Shown here piece by piece: positions 38,673-46,934 of a stretch of 64,000 bases of DNA. The stretch is from an uncultured bacterium (GTDB lineage: Bacteria > Cyanobacteriota > Vampirovibrionia > Gastranaerophilales > Gastranaerophilaceae), in NCBI GenBank assembly GCA_949300515.1, contig CASGEP010000015.1, positions 1 through 64,000 of the forward strand, read 5' to 3'. A model generated the notes under the pieces. That model saw only the letters and a program-made list of their open reading frames with translations. It did not search any database and was not told the origin of the DNA. Each line of letters begins with the position of its first letter. Within the stretch, counting starts at the first letter, position 1. Position numbers and translations under genes: made by a program.

Positions 38673-39854
38673 ATGGCTAGAGAAAAATTTGAAAGAACCA
38701 AGCCGCACGTTAACGTCGGTACCATTGGTCACGTTGACCACGGTAAAACTACGTTAACAGCTGCTATTACAGGTTGTATGGCTGCTGCCGGCAAAGCCGA
38801 AGCTAAAAAATTCGACGAAATCGACGCAGCTCCCGAGGAAAAAGCACGTGGTATTACAATTTCAACAGCACACGTTGAATACGAAACAGACAAACGTCAC
38901 TATGCACACGTTGACTGCCCCGGCCACGCTGACTATGTTAAAAACATGATTACAGGTGCCGCTCAAATGGACGGTGCGATTCTTGTAGTTGCAGCAACAG
39001 ATGGTGCAATGCCTCAAACTCGTGAACACATTTTGCTTGCTCGTCAAGTTGGTGTTCCTCGCCTTGTTGTATTTATGAACAAATGCGATATGGTTGATGA
39101 CGAAGAACTTCTTGATCTTGTTGAAATGGAAGTACGTGAAATGTTATCTTCATACGAATTTGATGGTGACAACATTCCTTTCATCAGAGGTTCAGCTCTT
39201 AAAGCTCTAGAAGCTGTTCAAGCAAATTCAAATGTTCAACGTGGCGAAGATAAATGGGTTGATAAAATTTGGGAACTTATGGATGCAATTGATGATTATG
39301 TTCCGACTCCCGAACGTGACCTTGACAAACCTTTCTTGATGCCTGTTGAAGACGTTTTCTCTATCACAGGTCGTGGTACGGTTGCAACTGGTAGAGTAGA
39401 ACGTGGCGTTGTTAAAGTTGGTGATGAAGTTGAAATCGTTGGTTTTGGTGAAACTAAAAAATCAACTGTAACAGGTGTAGAAATGTTCAGAAAACTTCTT
39501 GACCAAGGTCAAGCTGGTGATAACATTGGTGCTCTACTTCGTGGTATCGACAAAAAAGATATTCAACGTGGTCACCCTCACACAAAATTCACAGCTAACG
39601 TTTATGTATTGACAAAAGATGAAGGCGGACGTCATACTCCGTTCTTCCCCGGATATCGTCCTCAGTTCTACATCAGAACAACTGACGTAACCGGTTCAAT
39701 CAAATTCGACGGCGAAATGGTAATGCCCGGTGATAACGTTGTAATGGACGTTGAACTTATCGCTCCGGTTGCTATCGAACAAGGTATGAGATTTGCAATT
39801 CGTGAAGGCGGCAGAACAGTTGGTGCCGGCGTTGTAGATAAAATTATTGAATAA
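38673..39854 (+). CDS. tuf: Elongation factor Tu
   Basis: A 393-residue GTPase that delivers aminoacyl-tRNA to the ribosome. G1 GHVDHGKT near residue 19, G3 [13 protein letters not shown]4 NKCD, and domains 2 and 3 complete to VVDKIIE. AAGGAG precedes the ATG. It is co-directional with three tRNAs, recalling the thrU-tyrU-glyT-thrT-tufB arrangement of E. coli but without a glycine tRNA. Codon choice is noticeably biased, as expected for a highly expressed gene. Confidence 0.99.
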   Translation: MAREKFERTKPHVNVGTIGHVDHGKTTLTAAITGCMAAAGKAEAKKFDEIDAAPEEKARGITISTAHVEYETDKRHYAHVDCPGHADYVKNMITGAAQMDGAILVVAATDGAMPQTREHILLARQVGVPRLVVFMNKCDMVDDEELLDLVEMEVREMLSSYEFDGDNIPFIRGSALKALEAVQANSNVQRGEDKWVDKIWELMDAIDDYVPTPERDLDKPFLMPVEDVFSITGRGTVATGRVERGVVKVGDEVEIVGFGETKKSTVTGVEMFRKLLDQGQAGDNIGALLRGIDKKDIQRGHPHTKFTANVYVLTKDEGGRHTPFFPGYRPQFYIRTTDVTGSIKFDGEMVMPGDNVVMDVELIAPVAIEQGMRFAIREGGRTVGAGVVDKIIE

Positions 39855-39872
39855 TAATTTTATATCATTTTT

Positions 39873-39909
39873 AAAAATGAGCCTTAAAGAGATTTGAGGC
39901 TCATTTTTT
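39873..39909 (+). terminator. Rho-independent terminator of tuf
   Basis: An 11-bp perfect stem, AAAAATGAGCC (39873-39883) with GGCTCATTTTT (39898-39908), ends in a T run. Confidence 0.85.
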
Positions 39910-39924
39910 GCGAAAGGAGTTAAA

Positions 39925-40326
39925 ATGAAATATTTACATTCAATGATTAGAGTAAATAATTTAAAAGAATCTCTGAGATTTTATGAAGATTTAATCGGCT
40001 TAAAATTGCAGAGCAAAAAAGATTTAGAGGACTGCACATTGTACTTTTTGGCGCAATACGAAGGCGCCCCTGAAATTGAACTTACCGATAATTGGCAAAA
40101 ACCAACTACTCCCTACAAAACAGGTGAAACTTTCGGACATTTTGCTTTTGAGTGCGAAGATATGGAAGCTTTTGTCAAAAAAGTGAGTGATATGGGTTAT
40201 GAGCTTATGTACGGCGAGCCTTTTAATCTGGATTTAAAAAACGAGGATGGCAGTATAACCGTTAAAAGGATTGCTTTTATAAAAGATCCCGACGGAAATG
40301 AAATTGAAATTATTTATAAGGGTTAA
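39925..40326 (+). CDS. Glyoxalase I-like (VOC family) protein
   Basis: A 133-residue protein with two beta-alpha-beta-beta-beta units. Putative metal ligands at the canonical positions: His in YLHSMIRV, Glu in PEIELTDN, His in FGHFAFE and Glu in NEIEIIY. The full set suggests an active lactoylglutathione lyase-type enzyme detoxifying methylglyoxal, though other VOC activities are possible. AAAGGAG lies close upstream. Confidence 0.85.
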   Translation: MKYLHSMIRVNNLKESLRFYEDLIGLKLQSKKDLEDCTLYFLAQYEGAPEIELTDNWQKPTTPYKTGETFGHFAFECEDMEAFVKKVSDMGYELMYGEPFNLDLKNEDGSITVKRIAFIKDPDGNEIEIIYKG

Positions 40327-40331
40327 GTTTT

Positions 40332-40370
40332 AATGCACAGATACTAAAATTACAGTATCTGTGCATTTTT
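40332..40370. terminator. Terminator between convergent VOC and hypothetical genes
   Basis: A 14-bp perfect stem (40332-40345 with 40354-40367) has an 8-nt loop followed by T4-5. Confidence 0.85.
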
Positions 40371-40376
40371 ACGACT

Positions 40377-40661
40377 TTAGCATAGCATGTGTGCTTTTGT
40401 TGGAGTTTTATTTTCTAGCTCGGTTATATAAAGAAGTGTTTTTGAAGCACTGTTTTGTTTATCACTCCTTAATTTAAGATTGCCGTTTTCATCAAGGTAA
40501 ATATTGCCACTTGTCGGCAATTCATTTACCCTTTTATCTGTTTGAGTTTTGTAGCGATATAGTAAATCTTTCCAGCTGTTGTCAATTCCACCAAAATCCC
40601 TATTTTGCCTTTTTGTGTAATAGGCATTTTGCGTGCTGTTTCCAGAAATTTGTAACTCCAT
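40377..40661 (-). CDS. Small hypothetical protein
   Basis: A 94-residue, polar protein rich in N, Q, K and T, without signal peptide or membrane helix. It contains a short phrase NIYLDENGNLKLRSDK. The ribosome site AAAGGAG is well placed upstream of the ATG. No family is recognised. It sits 31 nt downstream of a broken repeat gene on the same strand and is probably part of the same accessory unit. Confidence 0.65.
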   Translation of the reverse strand: MELQISGNSTQNAYYTKRQNRDFGGIDNSWKDLLYRYKTQTDKRVNELPTSGNIYLDENGNLKLRSDKQNSASKTLLYITELENKTPTKAHMLC

Positions 40662-40821
40662 AAAAAATCTCCTTTTGTTTTAATTTAATATTTTAATTAT
40701 TTCGTAGCGATTCGCCAAATTTGGCACCTATTCCCAAAAGACCCCCTGCAAAGAAATTTCCAATCTTATCAAGCAAGCCTTCATCTTTTTTATCAAGCGT
40801 TTCGCGAACTTCTTTTGCAGT

Positions 40822-40894
40822 TTCTTGTGCAACTATTCCTGTAAGACCGCTTGCAAAAACACTTTCGCGAACTTCTTCGCCTGCTTGCGCACCT
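40822..40894. repeat. 73-bp direct repeat, copy A
   Basis: Identical to 40945-41017 except at one base (G at 40887 versus A at 41010). Copy-to-copy period 123 bp (41 codons). Confidence 0.95.
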
Positions 40895-40944
40895 TTTTCA
40901 ACTAGGCTGTCCTCTAAAAAACTTTCACGAATTTCATCAGATGC

Positions 40945-41017
40945 TTCTTGTGCAACTATTCCTGTAAGACCGCTTGCAAAAACACTTTCGCGAACTTCTT
41001 CGCCTGCTTACGCACCT
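40945..41017. repeat. 73-bp direct repeat, copy B (carries nonsense base)
   Basis: Second copy of the 73-bp repeat. Its only difference from copy A is the base that turns CAA into TAA on the minus strand. Confidence 0.95.
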
Positions 41018-41273
41018 GCTTCAACGACGCTTGCGCCATTTTTAGATGTTTGCTTTGCGATTTGTGCGCCAAATTCTACTGCTTGTGTGTACATAGTTTA
41101 CTCTCCTTTTCTTGTGTGTGTGTTTGACTTGTTACTTATTAATAAAAACCATTATATTTTGGTTATTGATACAAAAATAATATCTTGTTACATAAATTAA
41201 TAGTTATTAGTCATTAATTATATACTAATAGTGATTAGAAAAATGTTATAACAAAGCTTATAATGCTCATTAT

Positions 41274-41497
41274 ATGGGCATTAATCAAAATATAGAAAAA
41301 AATTTGGTGCAAAATTGGCATATGTAAGAAAGTCAAAAAAACTTTCACAGATGAAACTTGCAGAGCTTGTAGATATGAATTTTAACTATATCGGTCAAAT
41401 TGAACGGGGCGAAGCAAATGTTACGATAAAAACCATGATTAATATTGCAAATGCACTTGATGTTGAAATTTCAGAGCTTTTTAATTTTACTTTTTGA
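41274..41497 (+). pseudogene. XRE-type HTH regulator with a frameshift at an A7 tract
   Basis: From ATG 41274 the frame reads MGINQNIEKN and then runs into TAA at 41325. The downstream frame (from about 41296 to 41497) encodes KKFGAKLAYVRKSKKLSQMKLAEL, followed by the rest of a Cro/C1 HTH (NYIGQIERGEANVTIKTM, ANALDVEISELF). One extra A in the A7 run (41296-41302) would join both into a normal XRE protein of about 74 residues. Alternatives are a TTG start at 41315 giving a 60-residue protein with helix 1 truncated, homopolymer slippage, or a sequencing error. A TATAAT lies at 41259-41264. Confidence 0.65.
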
Positions 41498-41590
41498 TTA
41501 ATATTTTGGCATTATGCTTATTGTATTTAGATAACAACAGTGTTTACAGAATTAATTTGCCGTAGCAAACTTGTGTTTGGGTTTGTTCGT

Positions 41591-41621
41591 TTTTGTCACC
41601 CTGAATTTATTTCAGGGTCTT
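41591..41621. repeat. REP-like palindrome, copy 1
   Basis: CACCCTGAA and TTCAGGGT arms around a short A/T loop, preceded by TTTTGT. Resembles short interspersed palindromes found in many bacterial genomes. Confidence 0.6.
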
Positions 41622-41644
41622 GTTTTATGTTCGGCATGACAGAC

Positions 41645-41677
41645 CTTTTGTCACCCTGAACTTGTTTTGGGGTCTTA
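41645..41677. repeat. REP-like palindrome, copy 2
   Basis: A second element with the same CTTTTGTCACCCTGAA arm and a decayed right arm (TTTTGGGGTC). Confidence 0.55.
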
Positions 41678-41776
41678 TAAATCTATGCACCTGTTACCAA
41701 GATGCTAAAACAAGTTGCACATGACAAGAGAGTTGTGTTTAGTCTAACGGAGTTATGCAATAATTTATTCCACCAA

Positions 41777-41800
41777 AAAACGGGACAAAAGCCCCGTTTT
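41777..41800 (-). terminator. Terminator after the SIMPL gene
   Basis: An 8-bp stem, AAAACGGG (41777-41784) with CCCGTTTT (41793-41800). On the minus strand it ends in T6. Confidence 0.7.
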
Positions 41801-41820
41801 AGCCGTATAAAACAAAATAA

Positions 41821-42546
41821 TTATTTTACCGAGAAAACTACATTTGCTACCGCGGTTATTTTTTTATCTATTGTGCTTGAGTCATTTATTCCCCAGTCTG
41901 AAACTTCGTTTGAATCAGCAGGAGTTATTTGCATAACGCCCATTTTGACGGATGAAATTTTCCCCACGCGGTTGTTTGTCGCCTGCAGCATGCCCTGTGC
42001 GCGCACTTTGGCATCCGCCGTTGCCGCTTTCAGCAGTTCGGCTTTCTTTTTGTTCAGTTCGCTGTAGTGGTACTCGGGCGCAAAAGCCTGCAGAGTTATG
42101 CCTTTTTGGATGAGTGAAGGTATTTCAAGATAGACTTTATTAATCAAATCAGGATTGTCGGAGGTGATTTTCAGTATCTGATCGTAATTATAAAAAGCTA
42201 CATCCTGCGTGAAGTTGCCTTTTGCATCTCTTCTGTATGTGGGGTAGTTATTTATCCCCATAAGCGAAATTTGTTCTTTTTTAATTCCTGATTGTACCAA
42301 AAAGTCCACAACTGCGGGCACTTGCGACTTAAGTTTGTTGTATGCTTCAACAGATGTCGGCGCCTTGGTTGATACTTGAACTCTCCAGCTTGCACTGTCA
42401 GATTTTACAATCTCATAAGCTGAGCCTGTTACGGTTATTTCATTTTTTTTAAAATTGCTTGATAACACAGACGCGCCTATAATAAGGCATAAACCCAAAA
42501 TTAGCCCAAGCATTGCTACTTGAATTTTTGCAAGTTTTTCAATCAT
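41821..42546 (-). CDS. SIMPL-domain (DUF541) exported protein
   Basis: A 241-residue protein. An uncleaved or cleaved N-terminal hydrophobic helix (about residues 8-28) is followed by a SIMPL domain: ITVTGSAYEIVKSDSASWRV in part, YNYDQILKITSDNPD, and the terminal ANVVFSVK. Members are periplasmic or membrane-anchored; some affect signalling or oxidative stress, and the general role is unclear. It lies 10 nt downstream of a peptide-binding lipoprotein gene with GAGGAG in front of its ATG, so the two are co-transcribed. Confidence 0.85.
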   Translation of the reverse strand: MIEKLAKIQVAMLGLILGLCLIIGASVLSSNFKKNEITVTGSAYEIVKSDSASWRVQVSTKAPTSVEAYNKLKSQVPAVVDFLVQSGIKKEQISLMGINNYPTYRRDAKGNFTQDVAFYNYDQILKITSDNPDLINKVYLEIPSLIQKGITLQAFAPEYHYSELNKKKAELLKAATADAKVRAQGMLQATNNRVGKISSVKMGVMQITPADSNEVSDWGINDSSTIDKKITAVANVVFSVK

Positions 42547-42556
42547 TTTTTTCTCC

Positions 42557-44404
42557 TCAATCTATGTAAACTTCTTCAATATTATGTAATATGCCACCTA
42601 ACTCTGTCGGATAAATATTTTTAAATTTTTTCCTTATTGCAACAATATTTGCAGGGCTGTACAGGTAAATAACGGGATTCTGCTCTGCGACAATCTGTTG
42701 ATATTTGTTGTAGAGTTCTTTTCTTTTTTCAAAATCAAGCTCAAGAGCAGCTTGTTTAAAGATTCTATCAAGTTCTTTTTCAAAAGGCAATATCTTATCT
42801 GAACTTTTCAAATCTTCGTCGCTACGCTGGTTAAACAGGTGCAAAGCCCCGTCTGATGTCCAGACATTGTGTCCGGAGTGCGGCTCGAGCGGGTTGCCCG
42901 TCAGCGCGATTAAAATGGCATCCCAGTCATAAGTATTTGAAAGCTTTGCAACAAGCGAGTTGAACTCTACGGGTTTAAAGTTCACTTTCATACCGAGCTG
43001 CTCCAAATCCTCTTTAATGCTCACACCCGTAGCTTCTCTCTGGGTATTGCCCGCATTTGTTAAGAGTTCAAACTCGACTCTGTTGCCGAATTTATCGTAT
43101 AATTTACCGTCTTTTAAATAAAATCCGGATTTTTTTAAAAGTTCCTTTGCGCGCGCAATGTCTGTCGGGTGTCCTTTTGCGACATCTTCATTCAGAAAAA
43201 TGCTTGAGATAGACTCTGCACTGTAGAGAGGCTCACCCACGCCCGACAGCACGTTTAAAACGAGATTTCCCCTGTCTATTGCCCAATCGACGGCGCTTCT
43301 GAAATTTACATCATTAAACCATCTCTGTTTGATGGGGTTTACATAGTACTTTCCGTCTTTATTTTTTCTTGTGTTCATATTAAAGACAATAAAAGTCGTA
43401 TTTGTCGTGGGACCGAGATTGTAGAGTGTAAAGTCGCTGTGTTTTTCAAGTTCTCTGTAGCGCGCTACCATTGAGCCTTGCAGATTTACGACATCTGTTT
43501 CAAGACCTTCAAATTTTAGGGTATCGTTGTTTAAATCACCTACTATTAAAATTATATATTTATCTAAATATGGCAGTTTTTGTCCTTTTTTATCCACCAT
43601 GTAATAGTTTGGATTTCTCTTGTAAATTACCCTCTGTGCAGGTACGTATTCAACCATTTTAAAAGCGCCGGATGTAACAAAATCGCTTGGTTTGGCGTTT
43701 GTGCTTAAATAGCTTCTGAAATAATTTTTACCTTTATCTGTTGCAATTTTAAAAACATGTTTTGGTGCAATAGGAGTGGTAAGCATTCTTAAAAACGGTG
43801 CAAAGGGTTTTGGGGTTGTGAATTTAACCGTATATTTATCAATTTTTTCCACATCCGGCAATTTTCCATCAATATATAAAGAATCTCTTGTTGCGGTGTC
43901 GCCAAAGCCGCCAAAAATTATTGTACCGTACGTAAAAATGACATCATCCGCAGTTATTTCTTTTCCGTCGGACCATTTTATACCATGGCGAAGGTGTACG
44001 ATGTATGTTTTTTTGTCGGGTAAAATTTCAATATCTTTTGCGAGTTTCGGGATAATGGAGCCATCATAAGGGTCGGTTGTAAACAAACCGTCATACATTA
44101 TTCCCGCAAGCTGTGCCGAGGTGTTGTCATTTGCATTAAAAGGGTTAAAAGTTTTGGGACCCTCGCCGATGGTTGAGGTTATTATCTCTCCGCCGTATTT
44201 GCCCGCGGCACCTCTTGAGCACAGATAGTCGACACCGTTTATTGTTACATTTTTCGGCTTTTCAAAATCATACTTTATAACTTCAAGCGCTCTGACGTCC
44301 GATAAATATACGTCGTCGTCATAGCCTAAATCTCTCTTTAGACAGCCTTTTAGTGCAAGGATGACAAGAGACAAAATTAAAATTATGTACACAATTCTTT
44401 TCAT
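42557..44404 (-). CDS. ABC-type peptide-binding lipoprotein (SBP family 5)
   Basis: A 615-residue extracytoplasmic solute-binding protein. The N-terminal hydrophobic segment ends in ALKGC (C21), a plausible lipobox. The mature part has family-5 signatures: TFNPFNANDNTSAQLAGIMYDGL in part, IVHLRHGIKWSDGKEITADDVIFTY in part, and the C-terminal lobe with ATGVSIKEDLEQLGMKV. It probably captures oligopeptides or similar for an ABC importer, but no permease or ATPase genes adjoin it. TAAAAT lies 7 nt upstream of the ATG. Confidence 0.9.
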   Translation of the reverse strand: MKRIVYIILILSLVILALKGCLKRDLGYDDDVYLSDVRALEVIKYDFEKPKNVTINGVDYLCSRGAAGKYGGEIITSTIGEGPKTFNPFNANDNTSAQLAGIMYDGLFTTDPYDGSIIPKLAKDIEILPDKKTYIVHLRHGIKWSDGKEITADDVIFTYGTIIFGGFGDTATRDSLYIDGKLPDVEKIDKYTVKFTTPKPFAPFLRMLTTPIAPKHVFKIATDKGKNYFRSYLSTNAKPSDFVTSGAFKMVEYVPAQRVIYKRNPNYYMVDKKGQKLPYLDKYIILIVGDLNNDTLKFEGLETDVVNLQGSMVARYRELEKHSDFTLYNLGPTTNTTFIVFNMNTRKNKDGKYYVNPIKQRWFNDVNFRSAVDWAIDRGNLVLNVLSGVGEPLYSAESISSIFLNEDVAKGHPTDIARAKELLKKSGFYLKDGKLYDKFGNRVEFELLTNAGNTQREATGVSIKEDLEQLGMKVNFKPVEFNSLVAKLSNTYDWDAILIALTGNPLEPHSGHNVWTSDGALHLFNQRSDEDLKSSDKILPFEKELDRIFKQAALELDFEKRKELYNKYQQIVAEQNPVIYLYSPANIVAIRKKFKNIYPTELGGILHNIEEVYID

Positions 44405-44502
44405 TATATTGATTTTAACACATATATTTGATATATAAATGGATTAAAGGATGATTTTATAAAAATTATTTCCCCCGATTTACTAAGAGCAGGAATTATT
44501 TT

Positions 44503-45306
44503 ATGAGAATATTGGTAACAGGTGCAACAGGTAGCTTAGGGCAGGAGCTATGCCCGATGTTAGAGCAGGAAGGCTGGCTTTTTTGGGCTACTAACAGCAA
44601 AATTTTTGATATAACAAATACAAAAATGGTTAATGAAATCATAAACAAAGTAAGTTTGGATTTTATCATTCACCTTGCCGCATACACAAATATTGATTTA
44701 GCCGAAACACACAAAGAAGACGCCTTTCGGGTTAATCATATCGGTACAAAAAACCTTGCCAAAATAGCCAAAAAGCTCGATGTGCCGATTTTGTACATAA
44801 GCACCGATAATGTATTTGACGGCAAAAAGGACTCTCCTTACAAGACATCTGATGATGTAAACCCTTTAAATGTCTATGGCATGTCAAAACTAAAGGGCGA
44901 AGAAGAAATTTTAAAAACCTGCAAAAAATACTACATAATAAGAACGGGCTGGCTTTATGGCAAAGGTTCAAAAAATTATGTCGATACCATGCTCACTTTT
45001 TCCATGCTGAGCCGCCAAATAAGCGTAGTTGATGATCAAATAGGCTGTCCCACCTGGACGCGTGATTTATGCCGCGAGATTAATAAGCCCTACGGTACAT
45101 ATCACCTGTGCTCGTCGGGTCAGGCAGGCTGGGCGGACTTTACAAAGAAAATTTTTGAAATCAAAAAACGCAAAGTAAGCGTTAACGCTATTGATAAAAG
45201 CGATTTTCCGCGCCCCGCAAAAAGACCGCACTACTGCGTTTTAAACAATGACAACATGCTGCCCGACTGGGAGGAATCTTTAGAAAAATATCTTGTTGGC
45301 AAATAG
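44503..45306 (+). CDS. dTDP-4-dehydrorhamnose reductase-like (RmlD) protein
   Basis: A 267-residue short-chain reductase: NAD(P)-binding GATGSLG (residues 7-13), HLAAYTNIDLAE, STDNVFDG and catalytic YGMSK (Y-x-x-x-K). RmlD catalyses the last step of dTDP-L-rhamnose synthesis; no rmlABC neighbours are seen, so the exact substrate is open. It lies 49 nt before manC on the same strand, forming a nucleotide-sugar pair. Confidence 0.88.
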   Translation: MRILVTGATGSLGQELCPMLEQEGWLFWATNSKIFDITNTKMVNEIINKVSLDFIIHLAAYTNIDLAETHKEDAFRVNHIGTKNLAKIAKKLDVPILYISTDNVFDGKKDSPYKTSDDVNPLNVYGMSKLKGEEEILKTCKKYYIIRTGWLYGKGSKNYVDTMLTFSMLSRQISVVDDQIGCPTWTRDLCREINKPYGTYHLCSSGQAGWADFTKKIFEIKKRKVSVNAIDKSDFPRPAKRPHYCVLNNDNMLPDWEESLEKYLVGK

Positions 45307-45355
45307 GTCGGAGTTGTTGTATAATCTATAAAAGACAGATTGTTGGGAGTGAAAA

Positions 45356-46750
45356 ATGTACGGTATTATTTTGGCTGGCGGCTCGGGTTCCAGATTGTGG
45401 CCTATGTCGCGTGAGTTGTACCCTAAACAGCTTTTGAGGTTAAATAACTCTAAGAAAAGTTTGCTTGAAAAGACATTTTTGAGGCTTCTCGATACAATTG
45501 ACGAAAAAAATATTATAAGCATTACAAACCAGAAACACAGCGCGGATGTCAGAGTGCAGTTGAACTCGATTGCGCAAAATCCGGTAGTGTTAAGCGAGCC
45601 TGTTGCAAAAAATACCGCACCTGCAATTGCGGCGGCTGTTAAATATATTCTTGATACAAGGTGTGATGATGTGATAATCGTTGTGCCTTCGGATCATATG
45701 ATAAAAGACACAAAAGCTTTTTCAAAAACGGTAAGCGAAGGCGAGAAACTCGCGCGCAAAGGCTTTATTGTAACTTTCGGCGTAAAGCCCGACTCGCCTC
45801 AAACGGGCTACGGCTACATTAAAGCCAAAAAGCCTTTAGATGAAGGTCTTGCGGTTGATGAGTTTAAAGAAAAGCCCGATGAAGAAACCGCAAAAAAATA
45901 TCTTGCGGATGGTAACTATTATTGGAACAGCGGCATTTTTATGTTTAAAGCATCCGTGCTGGTTGAGGCGCTAAAGGAACATGCAAAAGAAATCTATAAA
46001 AACTGCGAAAAGCTTGACTTTACCACAGAGGACAATATACCATACGCTATTTTCAATCAAATGCCCTCAATATCTTTTGATTACGCGGTTATGGAACATG
46101 CCAAAAACATTGCCCTTGTGCCGCTTGAGTCCGACTGGAACGACCTTGGCTGCTGGGAGGCAATTTACGAAATTAACGATAAAGATGAAAACGGCAATGT
46201 AAAAGTGGGCAATATCATGGAGGAGGGCTGCAAAAACTCGCTTCTCTATGCTTCTGACAGGCTGGTAGCGGGTGTCGGACTGGAAGATGTTGTTGTGGTT
46301 GAAACCTCGGATGCTATTCTTGCTTGCAGAAAAGACAAGGCGCAGGATGTTAAAAAGATTTTTGACAGGCTGAAAGAAATTAAAGACGATACTTTTAAAA
46401 TTCACCGCACGGTTTATCGTCCATGGGGTTATTATACCGTTTTAAATCAGGGCGAAGGGTATTTGACAAAGATGATTTGTGTCTTTAAAAAGGGGCAGCT
46501 GAGCTTGCAATCTCACAATTACCGCTCCGAGCACTGGGTTGTTTTAAGCGGTACAGCAAGAGTTACACTGGATAATAAAACTTTTATGCTAAAACCTGGT
46601 CAAAGTATAGATATACCTGTAAAAGTTAAGCACTCGCTTGCAAACCCTTATGATGACGAGTTGAAAATAATGGAAGTCCAAAGAGGCGAAAAGCTTGTAG
46701 AAGAAGATATTATCCGCTACAAAGACATTTACGGCAGAGTAAAAGCCTAG
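45356..46750 (+). CDS. manC: Mannose-1-phosphate guanylyltransferase/mannose-6-phosphate isomerase
   Basis: A 464-residue bifunctional type II enzyme. The N-terminal nucleotidyltransferase has GGSGSRLWPMSRELYPKQ and FKEKPD. The C-terminal cupin isomerase (about 355-464) has RPWGYYTVL, the metal-binding QSHNYRSEHWVVLSGTA and GQSIDIPVKVKHSLANP in part. It makes GDP-mannose for surface polysaccharide; together with the mutase at 31.4-32.9 kb the pathway from fructose-6-phosphate is complete. GGGAG precedes the ATG. Confidence 0.95.
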   Translation: MYGIILAGGSGSRLWPMSRELYPKQLLRLNNSKKSLLEKTFLRLLDTIDEKNIISITNQKHSADVRVQLNSIAQNPVVLSEPVAKNTAPAIAAAVKYILDTRCDDVIIVVPSDHMIKDTKAFSKTVSEGEKLARKGFIVTFGVKPDSPQTGYGYIKAKKPLDEGLAVDEFKEKPDEETAKKYLADGNYYWNSGIFMFKASVLVEALKEHAKEIYKNCEKLDFTTEDNIPYAIFNQMPSISFDYAVMEHAKNIALVPLESDWNDLGCWEAIYEINDKDENGNVKVGNIMEEGCKNSLLYASDRLVAGVGLEDVVVVETSDAILACRKDKAQDVKKIFDRLKEIKDDTFKIHRTVYRPWGYYTVLNQGEGYLTKMICVFKKGQLSLQSHNYRSEHWVVLSGTARVTLDNKTFMLKPGQSIDIPVKVKHSLANPYDDELKIMEVQRGEKLVEEDIIRYKDIYGRVKA

Positions 46751-46778
46751 GCTCAAGGAAGCTCTTGATACTTTTTTA
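46751..46778 (+). terminator. Probable terminator after manC
   Basis: A short stem (TCAAG/CTTGA around GAAGCT) directly followed by a T6 run. A second weaker hairpin (ACGGCT/AGCCGT) lies at 46790-46819. Confidence 0.45.
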
Positions 46779-46934
46779 TCATAAAAAAAACGGCTCGATG
46801 CAAAATGCACTGAAGCCGTGATGGATAGAATTAGTATTACGGAGTTTATAGAGGAGTTTACACCTGCATTAATGAGCGTAAATTTTTTTATTTGCTAGTT
46901 TTATCCCAAATCTGTCAAATAAATTTACAAAAAT

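Larger units (their letters stand above)
40693..41094 (-). pseudogene. Repeat protein gene interrupted by an in-frame TAA
   Basis: A frame of 134 codons begins at ATG 41094, with AAGGAG 8 nt upstream, and runs to TAA at 40693-40695. It is interrupted at codon 29 by TAA (41008-41010). Past this stop, translation continues cleanly: AGEEVRESVFASGLTGIVAQE, an intervening EASDEIRESFLEDSLVEKG, the same AGEEVRE block again, then a glycine-rich end (GNFFAGGLLGIGAKFGE). The duplicated copy has CAA (Gln) at the equivalent position, so a single C-to-T change created the stop. The function of the intact product is unknown; amphipathic helices are likely. Confidence 0.75.
41498..41820. other. Gene-free accessory stretch with REP-like palindromes
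   Basis: No convincing gene. It contains two imperfect palindromes of the GTCACCCTGAA...TTCAGGGTC type, a GTTCGGCATGAC piece between them, and a terminator for the minus-strand gene that follows. Confidence 0.6.

Noticed and set aside
38673-39854. Different codon choice in tuf taken as horizontal transfer
   Set aside because: Highly expressed genes normally show such bias, and the tRNA-tuf context is ancestral.
40822-41017. Possible CRISPR-like array because of the repeated 73-bp unit
   Set aside because: Only two copies, both in coding frame with a period of 41 codons, not palindromic, and no cas genes.
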